A program made the translations under genes and the position numbers. Below are positions 24,925 through 36,269 of a stretch of 64,000 nt of DNA, in pieces. The notes beneath the pieces are model-generated. The model saw only the letters and a list, made by a program, of their open reading frames with translations. It did not search any database and was not told where the DNA came from. Position 1 is the stretch's first letter. The number at the start of each line of letters is the position of its first letter. The stretch comes from Gymnothorax reevesii (lineage: Eukaryota; Chordata; Actinopteri; Anguilliformes; Muraenidae): the NCBI GenBank assembly GCA_029721435.1, contig CM056586.1, forward strand, positions 71,467,607-71,531,606. The letters are read 5' to 3'.

Positions 24925-25564
24925 AAATGCTTTCCCATTCTTGCTTGATGCAGGATTTCAGCTGCACGACACTTTTTGGCCTCCTTTGTCATATTTTTTG
25001 TTTCATAATGTGCCGTATATTTTCAGTGACCAGTCTGCACTGCAGGCAGGCCAGTTTAGCACCCACACTCTGAAACCAGTGGTCTTTTTATTACTTTCTC
25101 AAAAAAGAGCAAATGAATCGCAAACCCTTAAGGGTTAAACAGTTAAACATGTAAAATACAATTATTGTTTAAAGTAATAAATAAATGACATATCAAAAAC
25201 AAAACTAAGCAAGGCAATACTAAACTAAACAAAACAAACAAAAAAAACGAAAAAAAAACGAAAAAACAAGCAAAAAAATGTGTCACACCTGACATCTACG
25301 TATTGTGATTATGATCTTCAGCTGCAAAGAAGCCCCAGTGTTCCAGTGTTCAGTGTAAAATAGGGGAAAACAATGCAGTTTACTCCTCCACTGTGCTGTT
25401 TGAAGTGGTGTTGCACACAAACTCCTGCAGTGGAGTCATGCTGTTGTAATGTGTGCGGAGTCTGGTGTTTGGCTTTGTCCTGCTGAAATAAGCACGGTCT
25501 TCCATGAAAAAGACAGCTGGATGGCAGCCAGACTGCTCCAAAATGTGTGTATGTCATTCAGCAT
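24925..25564 (-). pseudogene. Mariner-type transposase fragment, interrupted
   Basis: On the minus strand a fragment reads CLFQQDKAKHQTPHT, the decayed form of the FQQDNAKPHT motif that holds the second catalytic aspartate in Tc1/mariner transposases. Further along, the complement of CTGCACTGCAGGCAGGCCAG matches the region just before the third catalytic residue. The same organisation is seen in the fuller element at 32526-33973, so this is a related copy. Between roughly 25085 and 25430 the similarity is broken by A-rich sequence (25145-25280). Frameshifts and stops make it non-functional. Confidence 0.6.
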
Positions 25565-26113
25565 TGATGGTGGCCGGCCTCTGCTTGGAAAGTTCACCAC
25601 TGTTCCGAGTTTTCTTCATTTGTAAATAATTGAACTCACCGTGGTTTTCTGGAGTCGCAGGGCTTGACACGTGGCTTAGTAACTCTTTCCAGACCGAAAG
25701 ATGTCGAGCGCTTCATTTTTCACCAACACTTACTCTTGAGTTTCTATAGATTGCGTCATGTTGAGTTGCTTCCAGCCCACTTCACACTGCCAGTTTCTGT
25801 TTAACTGATGTTTAGATTCAACAGGGCTGGCAGTAATCATGCCTGGGTGTGTCCAGTGAAATTTAACCCAATTATTAATTTAATTTGTTTAATTGGTTTG
25901 CTTGGTTAGTTTTTTATATAGGGCCAGGCAAGATTAGTTTACTTTTTTCTGTCCATAAACGAAATCATTATTTAAAAACTGAATTTTGCGTTTACTTAGG
26001 TTATCTCTGTCTGATATTAAAAATCGATTGCTGATCTGAAACAATTAAGCATGACAAATATGCAAAAATACAACAAACTGGGTAGGAGGCAAATACATTT
26101 GCACTGCACTGTA
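25565..26113 (-). mobile_element. Tc1-type element, right-hand part only
   Basis: The sequence matches, from memory of fish Tc1-type elements, the part encoding the transposase N-terminus on the minus strand and the right terminus. It runs through ATTTAAAAACTGAATTTTGC and AGGAGGCAAATACATTTGCA to CACTGCACTGTA. The same family (left end GTGAAAAAGTATTTGCCCCC) is present at 37161-39215. The left half of the element is missing here. Confidence 0.6.
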
Positions 26114-26114
26114 G

Positions 26115-26953
26115 CGTATGAGATGAACCTTTTTCTATGTGGCAGACTGCATTGGTTAACAGGGGTGCTGATTCAAAGCACAACTAAAGTGGTACAGCTA
26201 TGCTTTCATGTATAATGTGCCAGGAACTTCACTGAGCTCTGAGCTTAACTTTGATGCTACTGTAGCTACAGTAGGTGTGACTGGAGACGCCGGCTTGATC
26301 GAAAGTCACAAATTTATGAGTGAATCCAGATTCCTTAAACACAGACTTTAAAGAGAAAGCATCTCCCGGTATGTGCATTTTGTGAGCTTGGAAGGTTTGA
26401 TGTAACCATGGCACTAGCACGATAGCGAGCTCGCTCTAACAGCCTATCTACCTAGTGTTGAGGCCTTGGTGTACATTGTAGGGAAATATGTTTAACTTTC
26501 CACTGAAAAAAATATTACCAAGGGCAGCATACAGAAAATTATGGCATAATTAATGGTTGCAGTAAAAAAAAGTATTGCTCTCTACAAATAATACTTTCAC
26601 CATTTTTTGAAAATTTTAATTGATTTGGACAGTGATTTGACATTTTTTGTTCATAAAATAAGGACACGAAATGAACTCCAAACGACTGTGTGAACATGCC
26701 GCTGTAATGGATGACTACTTGGGGGAGGGGGGGCTAAGGGATGGGGGTGGGGGGGTAAGATTGTCTCAATGATACAAAATTCCCTCTTATGCTAATAGAT
26801 AGCAACGTTTCTGTTATAGAAAATGTTAAAATAATAAGAAACTAATGACAATTTTCTTGTATCATTACATTTGTAACATTACAGTGGTTTCATTAATTTG
26901 ATTGATTAATTTGCTTATCGTAAGCAGTCACTTGTTTTATCTTTCATTCATAG
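26115..26953. other. Non-coding DNA before the candidate exon
   Basis: AT-rich, with a G-rich tract at about 26719-26757 (GGGGGAGGGGGGGCTAAGGG and following) that could form a G-quadruplex on the plus strand. The 3' end supplies the polypyrimidine tract of the acceptor at 26953. Confidence 0.4.
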
Positions 26954-27057
26954 GTGCCAGTATCTCCCTTCTCTTCCTGTTGGAACATCCTGATCGGTTC
27001 AGATTTCACGGCATCATCGTGTGTGCTATGGCTTTACAGGAGTTTGTCATCAGTCAG
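26954..27057 (+). CDS. Candidate internal exon of a host gene, unidentified membrane-type protein
   Basis: A good acceptor (CTTGTTTTATCTTTCATTCATAG) precedes the exon, and CAG/GTATGC is a good donor. The 104-nt exon starts with two bases of a split codon and ends in phase 0. It encodes 34 full codons beginning ASISLLFLLEHPDRF and continuing RFHGIIVCAMALQEFVISQ. The first residues and the IIVCAMAL stretch are hydrophobic, suggesting a membrane or packed helical segment. The amino-acid composition is protein-like and unlike nearby repeats. I do not recognise the family, and no partner exon was found, so the introns would be large. A chance open frame between two splice-like sites remains possible. 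Confidence 0.5.
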
Positions 27058-27509
27058 GTATGCACGTGTGCTCAGTTTTCGGTATCTAGTCTAAACATAA
27101 GGCTTTTATTTGCCTTTAGAGACTGTTATTAGCTCAAGGAAGTAATTTTAAGACTGAGAAAGAAGAAAAGTGAGCATTTAAACAATGATAATATGTCTGC
27201 CATATTCATCTCCAGCTCCAACTGCAGGCTCCATTGTAAATCCTATTGCTACACATATCGCAAGCTGGCAGGACATCCGGTAAAATTCGCTGTAACACTG
27301 GCTCTTCTTCTCTCATCTCCAGTGTGCCAGCTTGAGCAATTATTAATCACCCGGTGGGACTTTGAGACGCAGCTGGCTTTGGCTTAGATCTCGAGGATTC
27401 ATAACTGCTCTCTGCCCAGGAACCTTACCTGTGAGCGCCACTAGGAAGCAAAGGGAATATTATTAGATTCTAATATATAACCGTGAGAGCGCTATTGTTG
27501 CTCAAATTG
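27058..27509. other. Putative intron sequence
   Basis: Non-coding if the exon at 26954-27057 is real. It includes a transposon-poor block at 27190-27440 with an ATTATTAATCACC motif. No repeat boundaries were recognised. Confidence 0.35.
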
Positions 27510-27685
27510 ATTTTTATCAAAATCAAAGCTATTGAAAATCATGCAGCGACTTGTTTAAAAGAGCTCCTGCAGGGGAGGGTTAGGGGAGCTGCTCCCGCAG
27601 GGGAGCTCTTTTTAGGAAGTGGCCACACGGTAGGATTTGAACAGCACAAGATAATTAAATTTATATATTTTTAAAATTTATTTCA
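27510..27685. mobile_element. TTAA hairpin MITE, old copy (G)
   Basis: The core CTTGTTTAAAAGAGCTCC...GGGGAGCTCTTTTT with the longer GGGTTAGGGGAGCTGCTCCC loop is the same as in the copy at 51584-51803. The outer parts (TATCAAAATCAAAGC at the left, AACAGCACAAGATAATTAAA at the right) are still alignable. The TTAA ends have decayed. Confidence 0.7.
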
Positions 27686-29494
27686 GCGCTCTAAGCATAA
27701 ATTGTGGGGTTTTTTTTTTTCCTTAAAAGAAATTGTTTGCTTGATTCGCAGAATTTAAAATGATATTTGAAAGGGCATCCTCTTTGCCTGTTATACTGCG
27801 CTGCTGCCGTGATGAATTTCCTCCTGCATGGGCATGTGCTAGAGAGGCCTGACTTTCTTTTTGCCGGGTCTGATGCGGTGAAAATGGAACTGTGGTGCAG
27901 CTCTCAAGAAAGAGCAAAAAGAAAAAAAAACTGCTGTCGTCAGAGAGTAATCTTGCAGTGGCTGATCAATTTGGGGAGTTGGCGCTGATGCCCCTTGACA
28001 GCTCCCTCTCCAAAGTAGTTTGGAGCGCTGCTGAGGCAAAGCCTGTTATGCGGGAGCCGCATGTCACGCCGCAGAGCTGAGAGAAGCCTTATCTACACAG
28101 CAGCACAGACTTTAAACTTTCAACTTCAACCTTAAGCCACTTAGACCCAGCAATTAATTTCGGTTGAGTTTACATGGTTCTCAAGATCCAGATATTCTTG
28201 CTTTGCCCCAGCCACCAAAACAAGGGGCATTCAGTGAAAATATAAAATAGTCTTGAATATATTTTTATGGCAGCTTGGTTTTTTTCATGCCAGCCCCTGT
28301 CTCATGTCAGGAAAGTATTTATGTAAAAAAAAATGTTTCTTTTTTCTGCTGGGTCTCAGAGGGCTGTTATGAGAGGAAGAAATTTCAGTTCTTATTCATA
28401 CTCCTGCTAAATTAGGGGGCTGCTGTCCTTGAGAGCTGCTCTGCTGTAACCTGTCAGGTGTCTTCATTTCTGCATCCAAAATCATATCCCCAGGACGCTC
28501 GCGACATTTATGACATTACGCCCACCGGGAGGTTTTCAGTGAGCTGCAGTTGCACAATGCAATTCAAATTATGGACTAAAATAAGAAATTAAGATTCTCT
28601 CGAGGATGACATTGTGTCACTTCCTGTGATCTCGCCCTCCTGCTGCGTCCCCCTATGATCCGTGTGAAGGGGTCAGATGGCCTGTCCGCTGTCCGGGTGC
28701 AACTGCAGCTTAAGCCAATGTCAGCAGCAGCCTCCACTAATGCCCCCTGGGTGCTGGCAGATGGCTGTGCTCCTTACGTAACGCTCATTTCCATGGCTCA
28801 TTCCGTGGCACGCTGAACCACACACATGCACACACACACTGCTCCATATTTTCCTCTGTGGGTGTTCTGTAGCTTATATAGTTTTTCCCCCATAGTGTTG
28901 GGCACATGAGAAGCCAAACATCCAGGGAGGTCACCTTTCCTGCAGGGATTTAAAAGTGTAGTTGGGTATTTTGACTCTCCCAAGCTTCTGAATGACACGC
29001 TTCATACTGGAGACGTTGGCTGCTTTCCTGGAGAGCCAGGGCCTGCGCGGTCCGCTCCTTTTCTTCTCGATAACTGTCCTGCCCGAGTGCTTCACGCACT
29101 CTAATGTGGCCTTGCTCTCCTGTTAAGTGTTTATCGAATCTCCCCAGGAGCTGCCGTTCACCCGGGGCAGTCTCTTATTGGATCAGTCATGCTTTAGTGC
29201 CAAAAGTGAAACTTTGATGGAGCGCTTTGTGCCCCTGCTGTCACTTCCACACTCCCTTAGATTCTGCTAAACCCTCTCTGTCCTTCTCAAGCTGACCAGT
29301 ATTATGCAGCCGTGCAGCTGTTTACCTGGGTGGTTCATGTTTCACCTCCTCTGCGCTGATGCCCTTTTATCGTGGCAGGTGGCAGTCAGGTTTAAGCGCT
29401 GTCCCAGTCAGAGAACTTTTCTGTGTTCTTCACTGGTTTTCGATGGCGATTAGATCAGTGGACAGGGAGCGCCACGGCAGACGCTTTTGTGTTC
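27686..29494. other. Unique DNA, possibly conserved non-coding
   Basis: Frames at 27723-28080 overlap on both strands and are chance-like. The stretch 28480-29330 is relatively GC-rich and unique. No gene or repeat boundary was recognised. Confidence 0.35.
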
Positions 29495-29815
29495 ATTTAT
29501 TACAGGTTCTTAACAGACGTCCTTATCCAGAGCAACGTAGAAAAGAGCAAGAGATCGGTACAAAAGTGCAGCGCTCCTAGGAGACAAGTACACTGCTAAC
29601 AGTAAAAGTGACAGAGAACACATTCGGTTGCTACAGCTCTAGACCAAAATATACTGATAAAAAGACCAAGTAAAGGGAAACAAAATCAAGTAAAAGGCAA
29701 TAAAATCAAGAAAAAGGGTAACAAAGTCATGCGAAACAAAATCAAGTAAAAGGGCGGCAAAATCAAGTGCAGTACAATCAAGAATAAGGGCAACAAAGCA
29801 TTGTGGGATGCAGTG
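29495..29815. repeat. Interspersed repeat with TTATCCAGAGCAAC core and degenerate minisatellite
   Basis: ACAGACGTCCTTATCCAGAG CAACG is the core of a very common fish repeat. From about 29655 to 29800, units of roughly 20-24 bp around AAAATCAAGTAAAAGGG are repeated several times with substitutions, forming a minisatellite. Confidence 0.55.
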
Positions 29816-30977
29816 ACAGGATTCAGGGCGGAGGAGGAGGGGAAAGGTGGAGTCTGCAGAGGGGGGTTTTCAGGCTGCGCTCGAAGGAGCTCAAGGATCC
29901 TGATGTTTGGACCTCAATGGGTAGTTCACTCCACCAATGAGGAACCAGGACAGACAGCAGCCTTGAGCAGAGAGGGGGCGGAGCTGGAATCTTTTAGTCG
30001 GCAGGACCTTAATTCAAACCTACTGTTACTTTTGAGGGAGAACCTTGGGGTTTGGAGAAAAAAGGGTCCGAAAAGGGTCTCGGACAAAAAAAAGGGTCAT
30101 TTTGGGACCCTTTTTCTCAAAACTTCAAAGAGGTAGCCAAATGCTGATGATTACAGGTGAAAGCCATAGACCTACTATATGTTACAATAAAAGAAGAAAT
30201 CAGATGGGGCAGAAAACCAAAGTCAGCCTCTCACACAACCAGCACCCGACACTGAGAGGGAGCGGGAGAGAAAGAGAGGGACTAAAATAAACTGATGTTT
30301 TGTTGAAGGCCTCTTGTCCTGGTCTCTCTGCTGACTGTGGGATCATGCTGTCGAGACCTGGCCTGACTTGTGATATAATCTAGAAGTGTCCTGACTTCTC
30401 TGCTTGTTGTGGGCCTGAGATTGCCTTGTTTCCATCGAACACACTGCAACCTGATGCCATGGACTGTATATTTTTTTAACTGTCTGTGTTACGTGCAGTG
30501 TCTTTGTCTTTTGTGGACGGTTTTGAGCTCATTTTGGCTGTGTTTCCACTTAAGAATGCTCGCAGAATCTGCCCAGACTTCTGCTTATTAAGGATGCAGA
30601 TTACACTCCTCAAGTCTTATGATGATGAAAAAATTACGTTATGATTTGTGACAATGTTTCATTTTTTCTTATGCCATACTTTTGATTTGTTAATGTGTAT
30701 TAATAGTTTTTGATAATTTTTTGTTTTTATTCTAATTTAATGAATTGTCTAACATTAATAATAATATTAATATTTTACTAATGCATATCAAAATCAAAAG
30801 AAAGTGGCCAAAATGAGAGCTAATTGCACATTTCCCTCCTCCCAATATTTAAATATGTGGAGATTCATATTCATGAAGGCGGCGCGTTGTGCGAGACATA
30901 TGGTGGACTCGGTGTGAGGTAAATTATGAAAAGGCTGCGTCAGCTTCCTGTCAGGAGAAGAGATCTGCCGGACAAAG
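29816..30977. other. Non-coding DNA with a short inverted repeat
   Basis: A 20-bp imperfect inverted repeat (GTTTGGAGAAAAAAGGGTCC near 30050 and GGGACCCTTTTTCTCAAAAC near 30104) brackets an A- and G-rich stretch. No gene was recognised; the 111-codon frame at 29801-30136 is low-complexity and partly repeat-derived. Confidence 0.4.
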
Positions 30978-31085
30978 ATGGCTGACCCTGGTAACAGTTC
31001 TTCACAGATGCGAGTCCTTAACGCTCTGAGCCGGAGACGGGACAAAAGGGTACACAGTAGTTACTTTGGAGATGAACGATTCTGA
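30978..31085 (+). other. Exon-like start codon context, uncertain
   Basis: ATG at 30978 has a purine at -3 and G at +4 (AAAGATGG). It opens a 35-codon frame beginning MADPGNSSSQMRVLNALSRR and ending at a stop at 31083. GACCCTG/GTAACA (after the fifth codon) and AAAAGG/GTACAC could serve as donors, neither of them strong. The peptide looks protein-like but is not recognised. A first coding exon is possible; chance is as likely. Confidence 0.2.
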
Positions 31086-32523
31086 GCAGGGTTCAGCGGC
31101 TATGGGCATCTGTTGACTGGGACAAGAAGGCATATTATTGCACTTATATATCACACTTGTATATCAATATCAAATTTAAATTTGAAATTTGTGTAGCTTT
31201 TTGTTTAGAGTTTAAGATATTGCAGCAGTGCTACTGGCGCTTCTCTCACAATCCTCATTCAGCTGACACTATATTATGAATTGAACTGATGAAGAGCGTA
31301 TCTGGGAATTCATACTTCACCTGCTGTTTTTGTGATTCTGAAAGACAAGGTACAATTTTGTTAAAAGATGGCAGCCAAAGGCCCGGGGAAGGCATCACAT
31401 CACTCCTCGTGAATGCGAGGGCTGGTCAGGAATGTATTTTATTTAAATTGGTTTTCCCTCGCTCGGATTGAAATCAGTCATGATATTTTATGCGCCATCG
31501 CATGGATAAAGAATGACTACGTTATAATGGAATGGTTCTTAAACTTTTTGTCGGCAATGGGTGTCTGTCATATAAACAAACAACACCTTTATCAATCCAT
31601 AATTCAAATGCTGATAATGTGAGAGTATAGTAAATAAAGGCAAGCAAAATAAGAGGTGGCAGTACGGAGAGCTAAGATCTGCCATCTGACCTGTACAGGC
31701 AGCCTTTCTTCAGACATTTGAATTGAATTCCTCCCTGTTCACAAATTACATTAATATAACTTCTTACTCATTAGAATCTGGGCATTTAGCACTGGTTGAT
31801 GACCAAGGAAAGTACAGATGCTTGCTGCTATTACCAGCCTAATTGGCAGGTTCATTGCTGGCCACATAGTCCCAGCTTGTGATGACCTTGTAGCCCCGCC
31901 CTGACGCCATTTTAGCAGCCATTAAATGGGGGCGGAGTAGATCAGGCTGTGATGGATTGGCCCGCTCGTAATGGCTGATTAAGGCAGACAGAAAGGCGAC
32001 ATGGCTGCTCGCTCCATCACAGCCGAGACCGCATTTCAGCAGGCACTCTGCGTGGCCCCCCCCCCCCCCACAGGCCCTCTCGGGAATTCGGTGGTGCCCA
32101 GGACGTGCAGGTGAGACTCGGCGATGAGAGCGCAAGAGATTTCTCTCGGTGACGCACGGAGGAGAGACAGATGAGGTAATCATGAAACTCAGGTTTATTA
32201 CGGCGCACGTATTCCTCAGATCAGGCCGAGTGCTGCACACATTCATAAGCTGGGGGACGGTGCAGATTTCTGTCAAGGGATTCACTGCACCCAGACAGCA
32301 GTGACTTTTACCAGGAGGCATTTGCCTCGTACTCATCCTGCAGAAAAACATGCTGTAAAGTTCAGTGAGAAACCTAAAGCTGGCTCCTTTTAACAAAGTG
32401 TCACTCCGGCACAGAATTATTAGCATCACTGACAAAAATGAAAGAAGGTTGCATGTAAAAAGTGAGACGGTCACTAATCCTCTTACTTTGTGAAGTATTA
32501 TTGATGATTTTTAAAATGTCAAA
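31086..32523. other. Unique DNA without a supported gene
   Basis: The longest open frame of the window (211 codons, 31839-32474 minus) is here, but its translation has no recognisable domain, contains a poly-C/poly-G derived glycine run (near 32059-32069), and lacks supporting signals. The GC-richer block 31850-32330 may be conserved regulatory DNA. Confidence 0.35.
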
Positions 32524-32525
32524 TA

Positions 32526-33973
32526 CTGCCCCAATTCCGCAATAGTTGGGACAAACTGTTAATTGTGAATAAAATCAAAACGCAATGATTTTCAAATCAC
32601 ACCAGCCAGTATTTTATTCGCAATAGAAGAGAATAAAAACTGCAAATGTTGAAACTGAGAAATTTAACAACAAAATGAGCTCATTTCAAATTTGATGGCT
32701 GCTGCAGGTCTCAAAAAAGTTGGGACAGGGGCCTGTTTACCATGGTGTAGGATCCTTTAATCTTTTTAACACCGAGTGGAGGCGTCTGGGCATTGAGGAG
32801 ACAAGTTTCTTGAGTTTAGACATTGGAATTTGATCTCATTCTTGTTTAATACAGGCTTCTAGCTTCCTGAGAGTTTTGGGTCTCCTTTGACAGACTTTTT
32901 GTTTAATTATGCGTTAAATTTTCTCAATTGGTGAAAGATTGGGACTGCAGGCAGGCCAGTTTAGCAAACGTACTCTACTACCACGAAGCCATACTGTTGT
33001 AATAGCTGCAGTATGTGGTTTAGCAAAGTCCTGCTGAAATACACAAGGCCTTCCCTGGAAATGTTGTCTGGAGGGGAGCATATGTTGCTCTAAAACCTTT
33101 ATATAACTTTCAGCATTCATGGTGCTTTTTAAAACATGCAAGTGTCTCACATCATATGCACTAATACATCCCCATACCATCAGAGAAGCTGGCTTTTGAA
33201 TGAATGCTGATAACAGGAGGGGTGGTCTTTCTCCTCTTTAGCCCGGAGGACATGACGTCCATGATTTTCAACAAGAATGTCAAATTTGGACTCATCTGAC
33301 CAAAGGACATTTTGCCACTTTGCTACAGTCCATTTTAAGTGAGCCTTGGCCCACAGAACATGGCAGCGCTTCTGGATCATTCTCAACAATGGTTCCCTTT
33401 TTGCATGATAGAGTTGGCGGACTGTGTTTACAGACAGTGGTTTATTGAAGTATTCCTGGGCCCATTTAGTAATGTCGATGACAGAATCATGGCGGTGAGT
33501 GATACAGTGGCGTCTGAGGGCCCGAAGATCACGGGCATCCAGTAAAGGTCTTCGGCCTTGTCCCTTATGCACAGAGATTTTTTCCAGTTTCCCTGAATCT
33601 TTTGATGATGTTATGCACTGTCAATGATGAGACCTTCAAAGCCTTTTCAATCTGGCATTGAGGATCATTGATCAAGTATTCCACTATTTTTTTTTACGCA
33701 AGCCTTCACAGGTTGGAGAGCCTTTGGCCATCCTTACTTCTGAGAGACTCAGCCTCTCTAAGACATCCCTTTTATAGCCAATCATGTATCATGTAGAATA
33801 TTTGAAATAAGCTCATTTGTGGATAAAAATGTAAAATGTCTAAGTTGCAACATTTGAAATGTTATCTACATTATATTGTAAATAACATATTGGCTCATGT
33901 GATCTGAAAGTCATTGCATTTTGATTTTATTCACAATTTACACTTCGTCCCAACTATTTTGGAATTGGGGTTG
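32526..33973 (-). mobile_element. Tc1/mariner-type transposon, full length but dead
   Basis: The ends are inverted copies: CCCCAATTCCGCAATAGTTG at the left and CAACTATTTTGGAATTGGGG at the right, each bordered by TA (32524-32525 and 33974-33975). The 1.45-kb length is typical of an intact Tc1/mariner-type element. The first bases of the left end are mutated (CTGCC where the right end gives CAACC). The transposase on the minus strand is disrupted. Confidence 0.9.
32740..33740 (-). pseudogene. Tc1/mariner-type transposase, broken
   Basis: Two long frames lie on the minus strand. 33572-33180 covers the DNA-binding end and the first catalytic motif ([11 protein letters not shown]). 33180-32914 starts MVWGCISAYD, has the second catalytic motif as VFQQDFAKPHTA, and ends in SPNLSPIEKI, where the third acidic residue (E) is kept. 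A stop separates the two frames and another follows EKI, truncating the C-terminal part, which continues recognisably to about 32740. The region upstream of 33572 carries stops and a frameshift in the N-terminal helix-turn-helix. The usual N of QQDNAKPH is F. The transposase is certainly inactive. Confidence 0.9.
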
Positions 33974-33975
33974 TA

Positions 33976-34674
33976 CACTGATGAAATCAGAAGGACGAAA
34001 AAGGGGGTTCAAAAGTTTTTTTAATCGAATACACGCCACTTTATTGTCTGTGGTAGGTGGTCTGATTGTTTTCTGTCATGTTATTGTTGCTTTGTCCTGT
34101 TTCTTGGTCTGAATTCGCAGCCTGCTGTGCGCTGTGTTCTTGGCCGGGTCACAACTGCAAAATAGATTTTTTTCTCAATTGTCTATCGAGTAAAATAAAC
34201 GATATAATAAAGTGAAATAAAAAAAGTGGGGGGTCTACATCTAAACATTTAAAGGAACGGCGGGGAGGGGGAGACAATGTCCGAGGGCTTCATATTTTCT
34301 ATCAGATTCAGAACCGGTTGCCAAATGGTGGAGGAACAGCCTCGTGACGCGTCACAAATTTTCTCTGGGATCACATAATGCAGAAGATCTGTAATTCATT
34401 GACTGAGAGTGAAAGGAAATCTTTCTTTCACTTCCCATTCAAACCGTATGTCAGGCAGTAAATCTTCTAACCAGGAACCTAGCAGAGGATATAATTTTTT
34501 CCTGTACTAGTTTCTGAGGTACTGTGCCAAATATTACAATCTCAGCTCGTGGTTCTAGGGATATTTTAACATGGCTGAATAAAAATTTGAATATTGCCAA
34601 AAATTTGTTAAAGGAGCCATTACCTGGTATTTACACCCATTAAAAATAAGTGATTTGAGTCTTAAACATCATGT
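33976..34674. other. Unclassified DNA
   Basis: No gene or repeat was recognised between the mariner-type element and the GAATA microsatellite. Confidence 0.4.
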
Positions 34675-34765
34675 TTTAGAATAGAATAGAATAGAATAGA
34701 ATTGTCATTCATTCAGTCTTTATTGTCATTGTACAATGTACAACGAAATGAAAAGTGCGATCCTT
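34675..34765. repeat. LINE-tail-like repeat with (GAATA)n
   Basis: AGAATAGAATAGAATAGAAT is followed by CTTTATTGTCATTGTACAAT and GTACAACGAAATGAAAAG. This is the familiar end of a fish retrotransposon-type repeat. Only the tail is present. Confidence 0.6.
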
Positions 34766-34804
34766 AACAAAAATTACACTTTTATAATTATTTTGCCCTT
34801 CTCA

Positions 34805-34935
34805 TCATCTTGCTCTCGCGAGAAAATTTTGAGATTTTAACTTGGCCGGAAGATGGAGGCGTGGCAGGGTAGAGGGGGCGGGGCGAAGGGGGCGGTGCGA
34901 GGGAAGTGGGTGGGAAAGCGTAGCCATAGCAACGG
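34805..34935. promoter_or_regulatory. Candidate CpG/GC-rich promoter with four vertebrate promoter motifs
   Basis: Within 130 bp lie TCTCGCGAGA (34814-34823, the palindromic BANP-type motif of CpG-island promoters), GGCCGGAAGATGGAGGC (34842-34858, overlapping ETS and YY1-type sites), two GGGGGCGG boxes (Sp1/KLF type, about 34873 and 34888), and GTAGCCATAGCAAC (34920-34933), a consensus RFX X-box. This motif set is characteristic of housekeeping or ciliary promoters. The YY1-type motif points to plus-strand transcription, but TCTCGCGAGA promoters are often bidirectional. No downstream exon could be assigned. Confidence 0.4.
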
Positions 34936-36252
34936 ATGCATTGTAACACAACATGTGACCTTATCATGGCTGAATCTATCGACCATTCTGGGTGGCTTTG
35001 ATGTGCTTCTGTGGTCTGGGTGTGATGCACTGAGCCCTGCGGGAGGTGTACTAGCAAAATAGCGTTTCTAGCAAAATAGAAACGTGATTGGATGACGGAA
35101 CGCAGGCATGCTGAAGGCAGTCACACGACATCACTGAAGGCAGATGGGGAGTGGATCGTCAGACGGCCGAAATGAAAGCTGAAATATAAAACGGAAGTAA
35201 AGCACAAACACAAAAAAACGCGAAGACAGCACACAGGAGGCGGAATCATAACACAAACACCGAGAGACATGTAAACTCCACACAGAAAGGCCCCAACTGC
35301 TATTACAAACAGCAAAAAGTATTACTCATTACAAAAGTACAGATGTCAAAATGGGCGTTTATGAGGCTTTGCCCTGAAACTCTACAAAAGGTTCAAGATA
35401 TTTTCAAAGGTTCAAGATTTTATTGGAAGGAAGAAGTGGTTTTGTTTCTTTACTCTGGTGAGCCAACTCTTGTTAAAGGTCTTTTGGCCCAAATAAACAT
35501 AACATGCTGTTTGTGACTGTTTCACTCGAATTTCAGCCACATGGAAAACATGCATCTGTCTTTGCATCAAAACACCTCTCCAGTCTCATCATCATTTGTG
35601 GACAAAGGACAACCCCTTCAGAGCACAGAGATCATTAGTGTGAGGTATCAGATCTCTGTTAATAATTTATGACATGATTTGCTCTATCTAAGATAAGCGA
35701 TATGGGCAGAAGGGCTCGGCATTTATCATTCATCAATGTGTTGCAGTCTTGTGTTGGAATAACGAATTGTGTGCCTGTGGCTGTCTGTGAGTTGAGGGCA
35801 ATGTGGTGGAGATTTGGAAAGGTGGCTTAAACAAACCAATTAAAAATGTTTTCCAACCCCTGTTGCCTGAGCTCTGACGCTTGACGGCACATTTGGCATT
35901 TGGGAATTTGCTCTGACGGCAAAGCTTTCGACACTTCATTCGCAGCCCTGCCGCGAGCCGAAGTCCAAGGGAGCTGTGGAGTGTACAACCGTCTCTGAGC
36001 CCTCAGCAACTCAGGGCTCCAACCACAAAAAATCCCCAGCTAAGACCTTGCTTTGGTTTATAAGCAATTACCAAATTAATGGATACTTACTAAATTATTA
36101 TTTAATAAAAATGAACAAGATATTGCACATCTTAAATGTACTTCTCTACTTGACTATAGTGTGTCAGGCTGCCTGCACTTGAACTAATCCTCTGTGGCAC
36201 GCCCTACTGATATGTTTGCTATATATTTTTCTTAATGTGTTACACTGATCAA
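34936..36252. other. Unclassified DNA downstream of the promoter-like block
   Basis: A plus-strand frame from ATG 34853 runs to 35062 but has no recognisable content. A local repeat TAGCAAAATAG occurs twice near 35052 and 35068. No repeat boundary or spliced exon was recognised. Confidence 0.35.
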
Positions 36253-36269
36253 AGTTTGATGAAGAGCAT

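Noticed and set aside
31839..32474. Longest open frame of the window (211 codons, minus strand) as a gene
   Set aside because: No recognisable domain, a glycine run produced by a poly-C tract, odd composition, and no splice or promoter support. The GC-richer base composition alone can explain its length.
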